A DNA stretch of 64,000 bases. Source: Phytoseiulus persimilis. Lineage: Eukaryota > Arthropoda > Arachnida > Mesostigmata > Phytoseiidae. Below are positions 11,076 through 22,012 of this stretch, piece by piece. Both the position numbers and the translations under genes were made by a program. The notes below the pieces were generated by a model that saw only the letters and a list, made by a program, of their open reading frames with translations, was not told the origin of the DNA and ran no database searches. The stretch spans positions 9,796,001-9,860,000 of the forward strand of contig CM075102.1 of NCBI GenBank assembly GCA_037576195.1. Direction: 5' to 3'. Within the stretch, counting starts at the first letter, position 1. Each line of letters opens with the position of its first letter.

Positions 11076-11450
11076 ACACCGATGGCTCAGGGGCCGATCT
11101 CGGAATCAATCTGGGAAGTGGGAGGATCGAGGATCTTCCACATGGAGATCTCGTATTTTTTTGAGAGCTCAAACATCTTGATGTACGCTTCCTCCTGCTC
11201 ATCGGGAAGCAGGGAGGAATCCGAACGAATCATCGGGTTCTCAGAGATGGCGTGAAGGCTGTAGAGCTGGTGAAACGAGCGAGGAACCACCCCGAAAGTC
11301 CCATGGTTGAAATCAAGCGGGAGTCGAGGGACCCCGCGTGTTCGCATTCAGGCCGAAAGAGGAAGTATTACTCTCGAGCATTCTGAATATACTCGCTTAT
11401 TCCAATGGCCTGAGGGAACGAAGTTCGTGGCTCTGGACATGCGCAGGGCC
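11076..11450. other. Sequence between fold-back element and copia coding remnant
   Basis: No gene is supported. This is where the 3' untranslated part and 3' LTR of the minus-strand copia element would be expected. I could not match it to the region above 15580, so LTRs are not called. Confidence 0.35.
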
Positions 11451-11451
11451 T

Positions 11452-11840
11452 TCAACACAACCCGAGCTTCTTCCGGCAATGCTTGAACTTTTCCGGCGTC
11501 AGACACTTCGTAAGGATGTCAGCAGTCATCTCAGTTGTCGGTACATGCGTTATGATGACTGACCCTTCAGTGACCATATCACGGATGAAATGTTGTCGGA
11601 GGTCGATGTGCTTCGTTCTTGAGTGGTCGACGTTGTTGTCGCTGAGGAGCACCGCCCCTTGACTCCCGCGCCACAGAGTCATTGGACGCTTCACGCTAAC
11701 TGAGCAAGCCATATATTCTGCCTCACTCGTCGAAAGGGCTGCTGTTGGTTGTTTCTCACTCATCCAGGGAATCCATGCCTCTGCCGAAGGAACAGCGTAG
11801 CCCAGAGTTGATCTTGGACAGTCTTGACACCCTTCCCAGT
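11452..11840 (-). pseudogene. Copia RNase H remnant
   Basis: The frame shows the hallmark ALSTSEAEYMA motif near 11735-11700, then after a small deletion the segment ending HIDLRQHFIRD and TADILTKCLTPEKFK, which is the standard end of a copia polyprotein. Just upstream, in a shifted frame near 11840-11770, is the ADADW segment that precedes it in intact elements. The deletion removes part of the central RNase H fold, so it cannot be functional. Confidence 0.88.
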
Positions 11841-11888
11841 CAGCGTCCGCGAAAGCCTGGATTTATCGCGTGTTGTCCATAGCCTATA

Positions 11889-12527
11889 GTTTCCGTTGCA
11901 ACCTGCTCGAAAAATTCCGCTCGAACCGCTCACACCTATAGTTGCTGGGTTTGAATAATTCAGGTGTTGTCGGTGCAGAAGCGGCCTCAAACTTTCATTT
12001 GTTCTCGATTCGGGCTGCAATAGATTGCATTGAAGCATGACCTCCCGGTGGGTATATTGACGTACGCTGAGAGAACAGTGTGGGATTCGGTCGGGACGAT
12101 TCAATCAACCGAAGTCTAAGGTCCTCGAATGACGGATGAGGTCTTCACAATTTCCGCTCGCGGTTGAAACTACTCATGAATGGAATCGAACCACTTTGAG
12201 AGATCCCGATGTCAGTGCTTTCCATGAGGGTCATTGAGATGTGGACAGCTTTCGGGCGATCACCAATGAAGGTGAGCTGAGGGACCACGAGTCCGTCGCT
12301 CAGATAGACAAATGATAGCTGCGGACATCGTAAAATTCGTTCCGACCGAGCCCCACACTGTTCTCTCAGCTTACGTCAACATTCCGATCGGGAGCTCATG
12401 CTTCACGGCGCCATTTTTCTGAGAATTCCTGCCGAGTCTGCACCGACGGCGCCTGCACATTTGAGAGCGAGTAACTCTCGAAGTGAGCGATTTGAGCGAA
12501 CTTTTTCGTGCATGTGAAAACGGAAAC
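11889..12527. mobile_element. Palindromic 639-bp element nested in the copia copy (TA duplication)
   Basis: Arms of about 200 bp at 11889-12115 and 12330-12527 are inverted copies at perhaps 70% identity, sharing CACACTGTTCTCTCAGC and TCTGCACCGAC. The outer ends are GTTTCCG and CGGAAAC, each bounded by TA (11887-11888 and 12528-12529). A TA duplication and short symmetrical ends suggest a Tc1/mariner-type MITE, although the long arms are also fold-back-like. It separates the copia reverse transcriptase from RNase H, so it inserted after the retrotransposon. Confidence 0.6.
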
Positions 12528-12627
12528 TATCGATGAAAGCTCCAGTGGTCACATTCGTCACATGAAGCGTCGATAGCCACTGAACAATACTGCCCCGATG
12601 ACTCCCGAGTGCTTCATCTTAATCTGC

Positions 12628-12710
12628 GCCAAAATATCCTGCGCCAAAATGTCCGTTGCGCCGAAATGTTCGCGCCAAAATGTCCAGAGCCAAAATGTCC
12701 TAGATCGAGC
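12628..12710. repeat. Short tandem repeat, unit GCGCCAAAATGTCC
   Basis: About five imperfect units of 14-17 bp follow one another. Such iterations are often found at the ends of Mutator-like or Foldback elements. I could not find an inverted partner nearby, so the parent element is unknown. It lies within the disrupted copia element, between the palindromic insertion and the reverse transcriptase. Confidence 0.7.
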
Positions 12711-12850
12711 GCAGAATTCTCTTTACGGCTATCCAATCCATACTTGATGGATACGAACAAAACTGACTAACCACACCGACTGAGTCTGGTCGTCTTAGAC
12801 AATTGGAGAAGACAACCACGGCCTAACGATACGATGCGTCGCATGGTTCC

Positions 12851-13744
12851 TCAGTCTCGGTTCGGTTCGTGAGCTTCAAGCCCATGTCCATCAAGCCCAT
12901 GTGTTGTCGATGGTTCGGAATCACCGAGCCCGAAGATCTTCAAGAGCCTTGAGATGCTCTCTGCTTGGTCGAGGAGAATTTCCTTCTCTTCCGTTCTTTG
13001 CGTGACTCGGATGCCGAGACAGTACTTCGCCGGCCCGAAATCCTTCATTGGGGAGATCGTATTTAGGCTCATTATGATTTCTTCCCGCAACCTCGGGCTG
13101 TCCGTGAAAATCAAGAAGTCATCGACGTGAACTGTCAGTACAAGTGTTTCGTCTCCTCGACTGATGTAATAGCAGCACCCGACCGCTCTGGATTCCGACA
13201 AACCGATGGCACTCGGGCTCGCATTTAGAGTTTCGAACCACACTCTCCCTGCTTGCTGCAATCCGAAAAGCGATTTCTTCAACCAGCAGGCCTTGTTTTC
13301 CACTCCGAACGAGGCGGGTTTCTCCATCAGGACTCCCTCCCGCAGCTCGACCGGCAGATAACCAGTCTCTGGACAAGCTGATGAACTTTACACCCTTTTT
13401 TTTGAGCCGCGTACGCGAATAAGATACGTAAAGTTGACATCCTCACGAGAGGTGAGTAAGTTTCATGGGAATCGACTGCCCTTGTTTGGCAACATCCGCG
13501 ATCCACCAATCGGGCCTCATGTTTCTTGATTCCCCGTCTCGTTTCACTTGAAGACCCTACTTTGAGGATATGACTTTCTTGTCTTGAGGCGAATCGATGA
13601 CGATCCACGTTCCGTTCCTTTGGTGCGCCGACATTTCACTTCCCATGGCTGACCTCCACGTTTCTCCGGCGTTTTTTCCGGACATGGTTTCTCGTACTGT
13701 TGCCGGGGTGTCATGGTCAGCGACGTGGAGCTTTGGCCGCACAC
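12851..13744 (-). pseudogene. Copia reverse transcriptase remnant
   Basis: Three overlapping frames give consecutive RT blocks: an N-terminal WIVIDSPQDKK region (13640-13560), ETYSPLVRMSTLRILFAYA (about 13480-13410) and the palm block with LTVHVDDFLIF (about 13140-13100). The catalytic YVDD box is HVDD here. The segment ends in the SISRLLKIFG helix typical before the RNase H domain. Two frameshifts separate these blocks. Confidence 0.9.
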
Positions 13745-13949
13745 ACAGACACTATCTCCCTTCTATGGAGGTTCTTCGCACTGATCCGCCGGATACCGCC
13801 GCTGTCTTGAAGCCTCGTTTACGTCACTCGATTCAGGTTGTGCAGCATTCTCACCCGGGGCACCATCGGTCCGCTTCCACTTCCATTTGCACCACTTCCA
13901 TTCCTGGATGGAAGTGGTGCAGAGAGCCTCCTCCCACTGAGATGTGGGG

Positions 13950-15000
13950 CTATCCGCCGATGACAGAGGAGGCGGCTGCACCTGTCTCAAAATCTGATGC
14001 AATGATCTTATCGTCGAAAATGACGTCTCGCGATTCCTCAACTTTGGGCCTGTCGACGATCGGGATCAGTCTGTAAGAATTAGAAGTCGAGGACCAACCC
14101 ACGAGGATGGATGGCCTAAACTTTGTGTCCCACTTCTTCCTGAGCTCCTTCGGAACATGGGCGTGTGCTAAACAACCGAATACCCGACGAAAGGACAAGT
14201 TTGGCTTGTTCCCAGACCACGCTTCTTTCGAGCACACGCGCGCCTTCGACGCGGAGGATGGACTCACATTCTTCAGCTTACATGCTGTGCTCACAGCTTC
14301 GGCCAAGAAACTCTTCTGCAAAGATGCGGTCGATAACATGGACTTTGCCCTCTAAACGAGTGTTCTCCGAGCTCTCTCGACAACTCCGTTTTGCTCTGGG
14401 CAGTCTCTGACTGAAATCTCAGCACGAACTCTCTGGCGATGTGGGAATCCTGACACTCTCAGATTCAAATATTCGGTTCCGTTGTCAGTTCTCAAAAACC
14501 TCCAACTTTGTTATAGCGGCTCGCTCCCCGTATCTCACGAAGTCCACGAGATACTCATAGGCTTGTTTTCCGGACTTCATGAATGACATTGAGGTCATTC
14601 TGGTGGAATCATCAACGAACGTGATAAAGTATCGATGACCAACCAAACTTGTGACGCTGGTGGGCCAACAGACTTCGCAATGTACCAGCTCCAACTTCGA
14701 ACCCGTCACAGAACGGGACGTGGGAAATATTCTTCTCTGCTGTTTCCCCTCAGCACGGGGCCCACACACCGATATCATCCCAGGGATTACAACATCGACA
14801 CCATCGAACAGCCCCTCGGCCATCTTCCCCATATCCTCAGGACCGAGGTGGCCGAAGCTCCTGTGCCAGAGATCGTAGTTTTCCCCCAGCGGACAACCCC
14901 TGGTACTTCTCTGGCTCGTACGAATCCACGGAGTCCCCTGGTTGGAGGAAGTTCCCAGTTCGCCCGAGGTCCCCTGAACACTTCCAGCCGCAAGGGCAGT
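13950..15000 (-). pseudogene. Copia integrase remnant
   Basis: A histidine pair LWHRSFGHLG (about 14879-14845) and the CxxC partner CEVCW (near 14685) form the HHCC zinc-binding domain. These are followed by GHRYFITFVDDST, which includes the first catalytic Asp, and by the C-terminal segment NLSFRRVFGCLAHAHVPKE (14190-14130) that precedes the linker to reverse transcriptase. At least two frameshifts break the domain. Confidence 0.88.
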
Positions 15001-15013
15001 GACGGTGTATTGT

Positions 15014-15579
15014 TCAAGACGATAGAGACCGTTGTCGGAGCTGATTTCTACTTCGCATATAACACCCTCCGTCTTCAGTTCGCGTCGAGATACTCTGGAT
15101 CAGTGGTGTAAATTCTTCGGGGTGCTTCATGCGGATTAACCCGGCCAAAAGTCTTTCTTTTATCTCGCCGTTCATCGCCCTGAGACTCTGGGCAGCGTTG
15201 ACTTTCCTGTGGATATAATCCTCCATACCCGGGCAATCTCTAGAGCGAATAGTGGCGATTTCTTCGAGGAAGGCAACCTCAGTGTATAGACCTCGCGGCT
15301 GGTAGAGCTCTCCGAGACGACTCCAAATTTCCTCACCCGACGTTGCGTCGCGAATCGCCGAGAAAAGATGAGATCCCACACCAGAAATGATCGCTTCTCG
15401 GGCACTCTTGTCCCTGTGGCGAAGCGCCAGTCCATGTGGATCGATGCGCCCTCAAGTTTCTCGAAGGACGATGGCACACTCGCACTTATTCCCAAAGTCC
15501 TGGGCTCCGACGTGCTTTCCGCAAGTTCAGAAACGAACATCGGCATGGTTGTTCCTTCGTGTGGCTCTTCGTTGCTCAA
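15014..15579 (-). pseudogene. Copia gag remnant
   Basis: The first part (from 15579) includes LEGASIHMDW, the region that begins the copia gag capsid domain. The frame then shifts near 15370 to one containing EEIWSRLGELYQ and the LLAGLIRMKHPEEF helix characteristic of UBN2/copia gag proteins. No CCHC knuckle is visible before the next frameshift. Confidence 0.8.
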
Positions 15580-15580
15580 C

Positions 15581-15904
15581 GAAGAACTCCTGGCTGACCT
15601 CTTCGCAGACGAAGAGGTCCCTCACTGCCCCTCTGACTCCTTTTCCTCGCAAATATCCTCGTCGCCATCCCGCCGAATGGCACTCACAGTACTGTCTCAT
15701 TCAAGTCCACGCTACTCACACTGCGTTGTACGATGTCTTGTCTTGACTCATGCAAGCCTGATCTTCGACCAGCTCCGCAGCCTTGATGTCTCTTGAGTAC
15801 ACGTCGGCAGTACAACTTCTCACCGTCCTTCGTAGAAATCCTTCTCCTCGATTCCACAGAGGTAGCTGTGCGCTCTGCGCTCCACCTGGAAGCCCGTCTT
15901 GCTG
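15581..15904. other. Leader region of the copia remnant
   Basis: This is the expected place of the copia leader and 5' LTR on the minus strand. I see no TG...CA repeat shared with 11076-11450 and no gene. Confidence 0.35.
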
Positions 15905-15992
15905 GGATGGTCTCGAAATCAGGAGAGGGTTTCTGGTCGGGTAACGATTTTGGGGGAACGGTGTAGACGAAACGGTTTCGGGGAAACGGGTT
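15905..15992. repeat. Solo diverged arm of the fold-back family
   Basis: It has the AATCAGGAGAGGGTTTCT segment followed by tandem GTTTCGGGGAAACGG units, in the same orientation as the arm at 10965-11072, with some decay. Together with that arm it brackets the copia remnant in direct orientation. The outer flank GGGTTGTAACC resembles the inverse of the flank left of 10251 (GGTTACAG), suggesting the true end lies a few bases outside the tandem tract. Confidence 0.65.
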
Positions 15993-16539
15993 GTAACCCT
16001 CTCCGAATAGCACAGGGGGCACAATTTCTAGCTGGAACAACAATTTCTGGAGCTTCTGAAGTTCATTGAGAAGTACTATCTCGACATCGGCGTCCCAAAC
16101 ATCGTCATCTACTTCCGCCCCTCTCTGACCGTAGCTATAAGTTTGGTTAGCTGGATTTCCAGAGATCGGACATTCGGTTTTCTGGATCCAATGTCGACCA
16201 GGAATTGTGTTTGTCAAAAAAAAAACGTCTGAAGTTGCAATGTCTGCATCCTGATGAGCGGATCAACTGAAGACGCAAGCGGATATCGATGGGGGAAACA
16301 CATGATTCAACAGATGTCAGATTGATCCCGGAATCACGTCCTAAGACCCAGAAAAGTATGGTCCCAGAGAGTATGGTCAGATTGAACCAGAAACCACCCC
16401 CATAGTCCAGAAGGAGGACGGACAAACTGGCAGACGAAGCGGGTTATACATAGTAAGGATGGGGGAATTGTGATGACTTTGATGAGGACTTTGGAAGGAA
16501 CCCGAAACGTGACCGGGTATCCTGAATTCCTCGCGAACC
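15993..16539. other. No gene recognised
   Basis: This stretch holds an A-rich tract near 16217 and two GTATGGTC repeats near 16355-16380 but no supported gene or transposon terminus. Confidence 0.4.
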
Positions 16540-17145
16540 TCGTTGGATCAGCCTTTGATAACAAACCGTGAGGAATTCTCCTATTCATCCTACCCAGACG
16601 AGGTCTTCATTTCATACAGGTGTAACTTCCGGCAATGCAGCGAGGTGCTCCAGCACTCGCATCCACTGAAATCCCCATGGCTGCGGGGGCAGATCGGCAG
16701 CGGTGTACTGAAATCGGGAAGCTGGGAATCTCCGCGAATATTCGCGGATCTCATCGCGGCCGTCGCGGCGATCAGAGGCCTGGAGCGAGACTGAAGAGAG
16801 CATTCATTTGGGGAGGAGAGGGAGCGCGCTACACATAAACTTCGACGCTTCTGTCTTGAGACCAGGCTGGCCACGAGAGCTGAGGCGCAGAATACTGCCC
16901 GCAGACAAAATATTTCTTGCAAGTCAACTTGCTCGTAGTCGACGCCTACTAGAATGAAAGAGTTTTCAGTAGGAATTCCTTCCTGTGCTACGGTTTTTGC
17001 ACTCATTCAGCAAAACCGCTAAATTCTCCATTCTTCTGTTGGGTCCGGGCACCCAGTGAGTTTCCCGGACTGACCAGTCTCCAATGGACAGGACAGAGCG
17101 AAGGTTCTCAAGCCCCCTGACCCATCGACTGTTCCATTCTTCTGA
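16540..17145. repeat. Isolated rearranged copy of the repeat family
   Basis: Positions 16540-16690 match the module at 1550-1680 and 3210-3360. Positions 16730-17110 match 100-520 and 5530-5900, including the decayed hAT terminus near 17100. Here the two modules are joined directly, showing that the order within a unit is this module followed by the block seen at the window start. Confidence 0.7.
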
Positions 17146-19750
17146 AATCCATCTCTGGGCGCAACATCGTATGGTTTCTGTGCGCCGCTTCGTCTTCCTT
17201 CCTCCCGCTTTCTCTCCCCCGGCGCCGCCGGTTGAGGGACTTGGAAGATCCAAGCCTTCGTGGAGGGAGCCCAGCAAACAAAAGAAACGGATTCGGATGC
17301 GGCGCTGTTTGGAGATCCTCATGGATGGGCGTAGGAGCCACGCGGAGCGCTCACGGCAGCAAAAATACGTCTACTAATACGGGAACGAGATAATGTTGGC
17401 CTAGAGGCGTGAAACTGCGTCGAGAGAAGCACATTCAGCGGAATGAGAAGGCATCCCAGGGCTTTCTCACCACCAAACGGCATATTTGCGTCATACGCAG
17501 AAAGCGCTACGAAAACTCTAGCAACCGCCCGTAGCTGTTGCCGAATCATGAGCATGTTCGTGCTCACACTTACTCGGATGCTTGAGCGGCTTTCATATAG
17601 AGCTTGGCATTCCCTGAATCGCGGAAGTCTGGGTTAAAGTGGAGATTTGTCGTTTTCAGAATCCACTAGAGTCTCCGGCGCTCCTCTCAAGTTTCCCATG
17701 AAGGCTGGAACATTCTTTGATCTCATCGCTCATCCTTTGGATGCATCGACGATCGTGTCTGGAACTATTTCTCCGCGAATCGGTCACATTCCCTGGAGAA
17801 TACTGGCTTTGTTGTGCTTTCGGAGCTCTAAATCATTCAACGGCCCTGAGCATGGGATTCGAATGGGCCTGCGCTCTTAGGATTCGGTCCGCGTCGGAGG
17901 TTGCATGAATCAGGAACGAGACCAAATCTTCTCTTTCTCGGTTCCGCTATCCAATGCTCCGGTACTAATGTTGTCTGAGCGAGGTTGGGAGACGTTCCGT
18001 TCCCGAATGCCCCACTAATTGAGGGCGAAACGCGAGCACTCATGAAGTCCGAGGGCGAGAAATGACATACCCGAATGAAAGTCCGACCCTGTCTCGAGAA
18101 CGTTGGTGACTCGTCAAGAGATTGCTGTTGCTCATCAGACGACGACCCCTCATCTTTTCTCGGGAGCTCAGTGGGCACACAGACTCTGCCGCTTGGTCTA
18201 TTCTTATCCGAGTTTTCGAATCACTCCTGGTGAGCTTATGTAACGTATTTAAGTTCGGGCGCTGCTCCAATCGGCCTTCTCTTCATCCTCCAAGGCAGCA
18301 AAGACAATGCGCTGCGGGCTGTTCTCGGCTTCAAACCGAGAATCTTCGATTCCTCATATAATAGAAAATTACGTGTTCTCGTCGCTCAATGTTTCCCTAT
18401 TCTTCCGATGTCGTATGTCTTCTCACCCATGAGGAGGTAGTCCGCAAAGATTTCTCCGCTGTGTAATGTTTCCTCTATCTGGCAGATTCGCGTCATACCC
18501 TCAAGTCAGCTGATTCCTATTCGAACTCGAAGAGAGGACTTGCAGCCTCCCTCCTAGATACTCGGTTGTTGATATGCTCCCTCTAGGAGCTCTCCTATTG
18601 TCACTAACCCCGTTTTCACGTCTCTCGGTCTTGGCTACAAGTTACTTGATAAATGGACGAATACGAACTCGGATTCCGGGAAAACTCGAGCCACGATCGA
18701 TTCAGCAATGAGAACTTTCCTGTATATTTGAATTTCCAAGCTCGTAAATATTGGCGCGTTGGTCGCCTCGAAGCATGCATGGCCGGAGAATGGTTAAAGC
18801 TAGATTTGACAATTATTACGCGACGGCTCGATCTAGTGGAAGAGTTCTGATAACCAGCCGGCATTTAGCGAGTTGAAGGTCGCATGCTGGATTTAAGGAT
18901 TCCCACATATAACATCAATGGGAGAGAGGTTGCTCAGCTCCTCTGCAAATGCTCAGGTACACGAGTGTAGAGGGATAATCCATTGCTCCGATCGTCCCGT
19001 GCAATCCATGTTTCTGTCAAACCCGAATTCCGAGTGGCGCGTCAGAACCTTCTCGCAGGACATGAGTCCATGTAGAGTCTATTCTGAGTGTTGTCAGAGG
19101 ATGCGATGAGATGCAGTCATCAGAAGAACGATCGAGGCGATTCGGGAAAACCGTTTCACAAACTCACTTGAGACCGCCTACTGGGTTTTTCCGTAACACG
19201 CCCGTCAACTCGGTTAGGGAATTCCACATGGCGTTCTTTTCTGCGCCGGAATCGAGCATGGGATCTGAGGAGGAGTTTCGGAGATTTGGAAAAGAGATTC
19301 AGCGTTCTTGCACGTACATACATCTTCTATGGTTAACTTCAAGTTACTATCCATCATGACCATGAACTAGAGTTTGACGCATTCCAACATGTGAAGCTCC
19401 TGCATGAGTGGGGCAAGCTGCGAGTTTTGTAATAATTGCTCATCCGACGAGCGTCGTCAAATGAGGCGATAATTAAAGACCATCTGCGTAGTATGCATCA
19501 CGTGTGCTTTCCAACCGCTTGCGCTCGGAGAACATCATTTTTCAGACAGTCGCTGACTGAGCAACTTCGGTGTACCTCAGACTGGTAGCTATCACTCTCT
19601 CCGTCAGACCTTCTCCCTTCTCCCAAAGGTTGACAAAAGCATTCCACCAGATCCACAGGGCGTCGAGGGAACTGCTCTGTTTCTGGGATTCCATCAACGG
19701 AACGTCTCGCTCACACGTCTTGTCAGACTAATTCCCTGTAATCCACAATC
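17146..19750. other. No gene recognised
   Basis: Only short frames without recognisable domains occur on either strand. The longest (18653-18850 plus; 17837-18178 minus) have no start or splice context I can defend. Confidence 0.4.
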
Positions 19751-20487
19751 ATGCTCAACTGCCTTCTGTTCATTTCGATGGCAACCTCAACTCTTTCTGT
19801 TCTAACCTCCAATTTGCTCGTATGCCAAGCAAACTTCTGTGCTCATCAGGCTTGCGAGGCAGTTTCTCCGGAAAATTGTACCGATGGGAGCCTCTTGAAA
19901 CCTAATCGGACTTTCTGCGGATGTTGTCCAGCCTGTATCTTCCAGATCCGTGAGTAAATCCCTCTGGACAGAACTAGTCAGATAACGAGCTCGAATCTGC
20001 TGAGAGAACCTGCTCCACAGTAGACGAACCTCCTAAAAATTTCCGAAGCATCCGATGAGAGAGCAAGCAAGAGCTTCGCTGCCTGGAAATTTGGCTCTCC
20101 GCCCAGTTCCTTGGCTGCCAAACTCGTAATCTGATCAGTCCGTTACCTGCTGCTTTCACCGTCCGCAAAGTCGCTTTATTTATCCATTTTCTGGCGCGAA
20201 GAACAAGGATCTGCGGGAGTCCGGAATAGCCGAATCCCGAATGTCCACTTATTCACGGAATAACTCTGTCCAAATAGAGCTCGAGAACCATGATTTCTAC
20301 TCAACTGCTTGGTTTCTGGAAAGCGCAAGCTCGGAAAATTGGTAATGAATAATGAATATTGTCTGATTTTTCAGCGAAGGGTGAATCCTGTGCCCTTACG
20401 AATCTAAGAGGACTTCCTGTGTTCCGAGAATGTGCCGAGGGACTGTGTTGTGAGAACTCAACGTGCGTCGCGAAACCAACTGAATGA
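19751..20487 (+). CDS. Small secreted cysteine-rich protein (protease inhibitor or IGFBP-like)
   Basis: Two exons, 19751-19949 and 20375-20487, join through GTGAGT...TTCAG (phase 1) to give 103 residues. Residues 1 to about 24 form a hydrophobic signal peptide. The mature part has 13 cysteines in about 75 residues, including CGCCPAC at 56-62 and a second-exon segment ending GLCCENSTC. That spacing resembles arthropod fungal protease inhibitor and single-domain IGFBP-like proteins, which are secreted and found in haemolymph, saliva or venom. NCT and NRT are possible glycosylation sites. The start is the first ATG before the signal peptide. The family is tentative, but gene structure and secretion are well supported. 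Confidence 0.68.
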
Positions 20488-21732
20488 AACAAGTTCAGCA
20501 TTTCTGTCTCCCTGTCCTGTGTTCTCCATCTTCGGACATGGCGGCTTCATGGGTGCTCGCGCGAGATCGACTCCAGAAGCTGTCCGTTATAGACTCCCAG
20601 AGCTTCCGTTTCACAACCTGTTTTCATCCTAGAGTAGCACAAGCGGTACTTTGTGAACGAAGAGTCGCCATTCGAAGCCCGCGTAGTATTGCGATGACGA
20701 AGCTCTTTTTCCCGCGAGGCAAATAGGTACGAACTATTGGTATTCGAGGACTATGATCCACCGCTCGCACGAAACTTGACGAGGATTCTCAGGAGCATTC
20801 TGAAATTGTTCATTAAAACATCCAGTTTTCGAGCCAAACCCGATCTGCTCGTCTCACTCTGAACCTATCAAAACATGTTCACCTCTTAGATCGCTGCTGG
20901 TGAGGGAATATGACCCCACGCGTGGTTTGCTCAGGATCTGCATCTCGAGCTCGATTCCCTGCCAGTTTACAGGGAGCCCCCGATCCCTGCTTCAAGACTT
21001 GGCAGTTTTGACGGTTGTCGAAATTCAGCCTGAGAAAATCATGTCGTTTAGAGATGATTGTCCGGTTTTCGCAGCCCACGGAAGTTTCATCCTAGGGCTT
21101 CCTGTTTGGGACTTGACCTGATTGACATCGCGATCCAGAGAACGAGCAGGCCACTTGCAAGTCGGGTCGTAAACGCCGGATTCATAATATCTATAGCGTT
21201 GAAGGCTAGGAAAGTCCTGATTCGAGTTCAAGGCTGGCTCGTCAGGGAATTAAGCATCATCTGAGCTGTCTCATATGATAGTGTCAAGTGGAATGAGTTC
21301 CTTCTAGCCACCCCGCTTGTCTGGCTTCGTTACTCAACGCCCAGGATGTCGACGTCAGCTTTGGATTGAGTGGCAGCTCCTCCCCACACAAGTGCAACAT
21401 TCGCGTTTGGCACGCTGTCACGCAGCCCTCCGCTGCATCAGAGCATAGCAGCCAGTTGCGGCGAATCTGGGATCAGTTGTCATCCGCGTTGCTGAGATCG
21501 CGTTCTCTCCCGTGGTAATATCTCAAAACCTTGTTCTGGGAACTAATAACTCGTAGCCTTGTCAAGGTCCTGTTGACTGAGTTTGATGTGATGGAGTTTG
21601 GAACCTTGAAATGAGCCTCGCCAGGGTCGGGCCATGGAAGAGAACCATCCTATCGATGGGTACCAAGGAACCTCTCCCACAGCAGCAATGAATTGGCCCA
21701 GTCCCGCGACCGAGTCAGGATTAAACATTGGG
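20488..21732. other. No gene recognised
   Basis: Several short open frames occur, without motifs or matching splice signals. No repeat termini were noted. Confidence 0.4.
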
Positions 21733-22012
21733 TGCTTGCAAGAGTTCTGAGCGCTAAATTTCGACAGCTCATAACTCCGCTTCCGGGAGGCACAGGAAGA
21801 TTATGAGACGGTCCAATTGTGCGGAATTCTCAAACTGGCTCGTTTGGAAGGGGAGATGAAACATTTTTTGAAAGCTTTTGCGAATTTTTCTCCGGTCATA
21901 GTCTTGGCTTTCCGGGATCGCAATATTGCGATTTCTTGATTTCCGACCGTTTCAGTAAGACTGCCGGTGTTGGGAGGCTGTTCGTTGTATCGACACGAGC
22001 TCGGGACATGAA
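21733..22012. repeat. Dispersed relative of the 57468-58011 element
   Basis: The segment starts GGGTGCTTGCAAGAGTTCTGAG and runs parallel to 57471-57888 with many substitutions, including the AGCTCATAACTCCGCTTCC motif of the terminal repeat and a shared middle part around TTTCCGGGATCGCAATATTG. I did not find the right-hand inverted end, so this copy seems truncated. Confidence 0.6.

Larger units (their letters stand above)
11450..15580 (-). mobile_element. Degenerate Ty1/copia retrotransposon
   Basis: Read on the minus strand, the segment carries in order gag (15579-15014), GAG-pre-integrase and integrase (about 15000-13950), reverse transcriptase (13744-12851) and RNase H (11840-11452), which is the copia order with integrase before reverse transcriptase. 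Each domain is spread over two or more frames, so the copy is dead. The RT to RNase H junction is interrupted by a palindromic element (11889-12527) and by unassigned sequence with short tandem repeats. LTRs were not found. Confidence 0.88.

Noticed and set aside
11076-15992. The direct repeats at 10965-11072 and 15905-15992 as LTRs of the copia element
   Set aside because: They are the tandem-subrepeat arms of the fold-back family, shared in inverse orientation with 10251-10390, and lack TG...CA ends or a primer-binding site next to gag.
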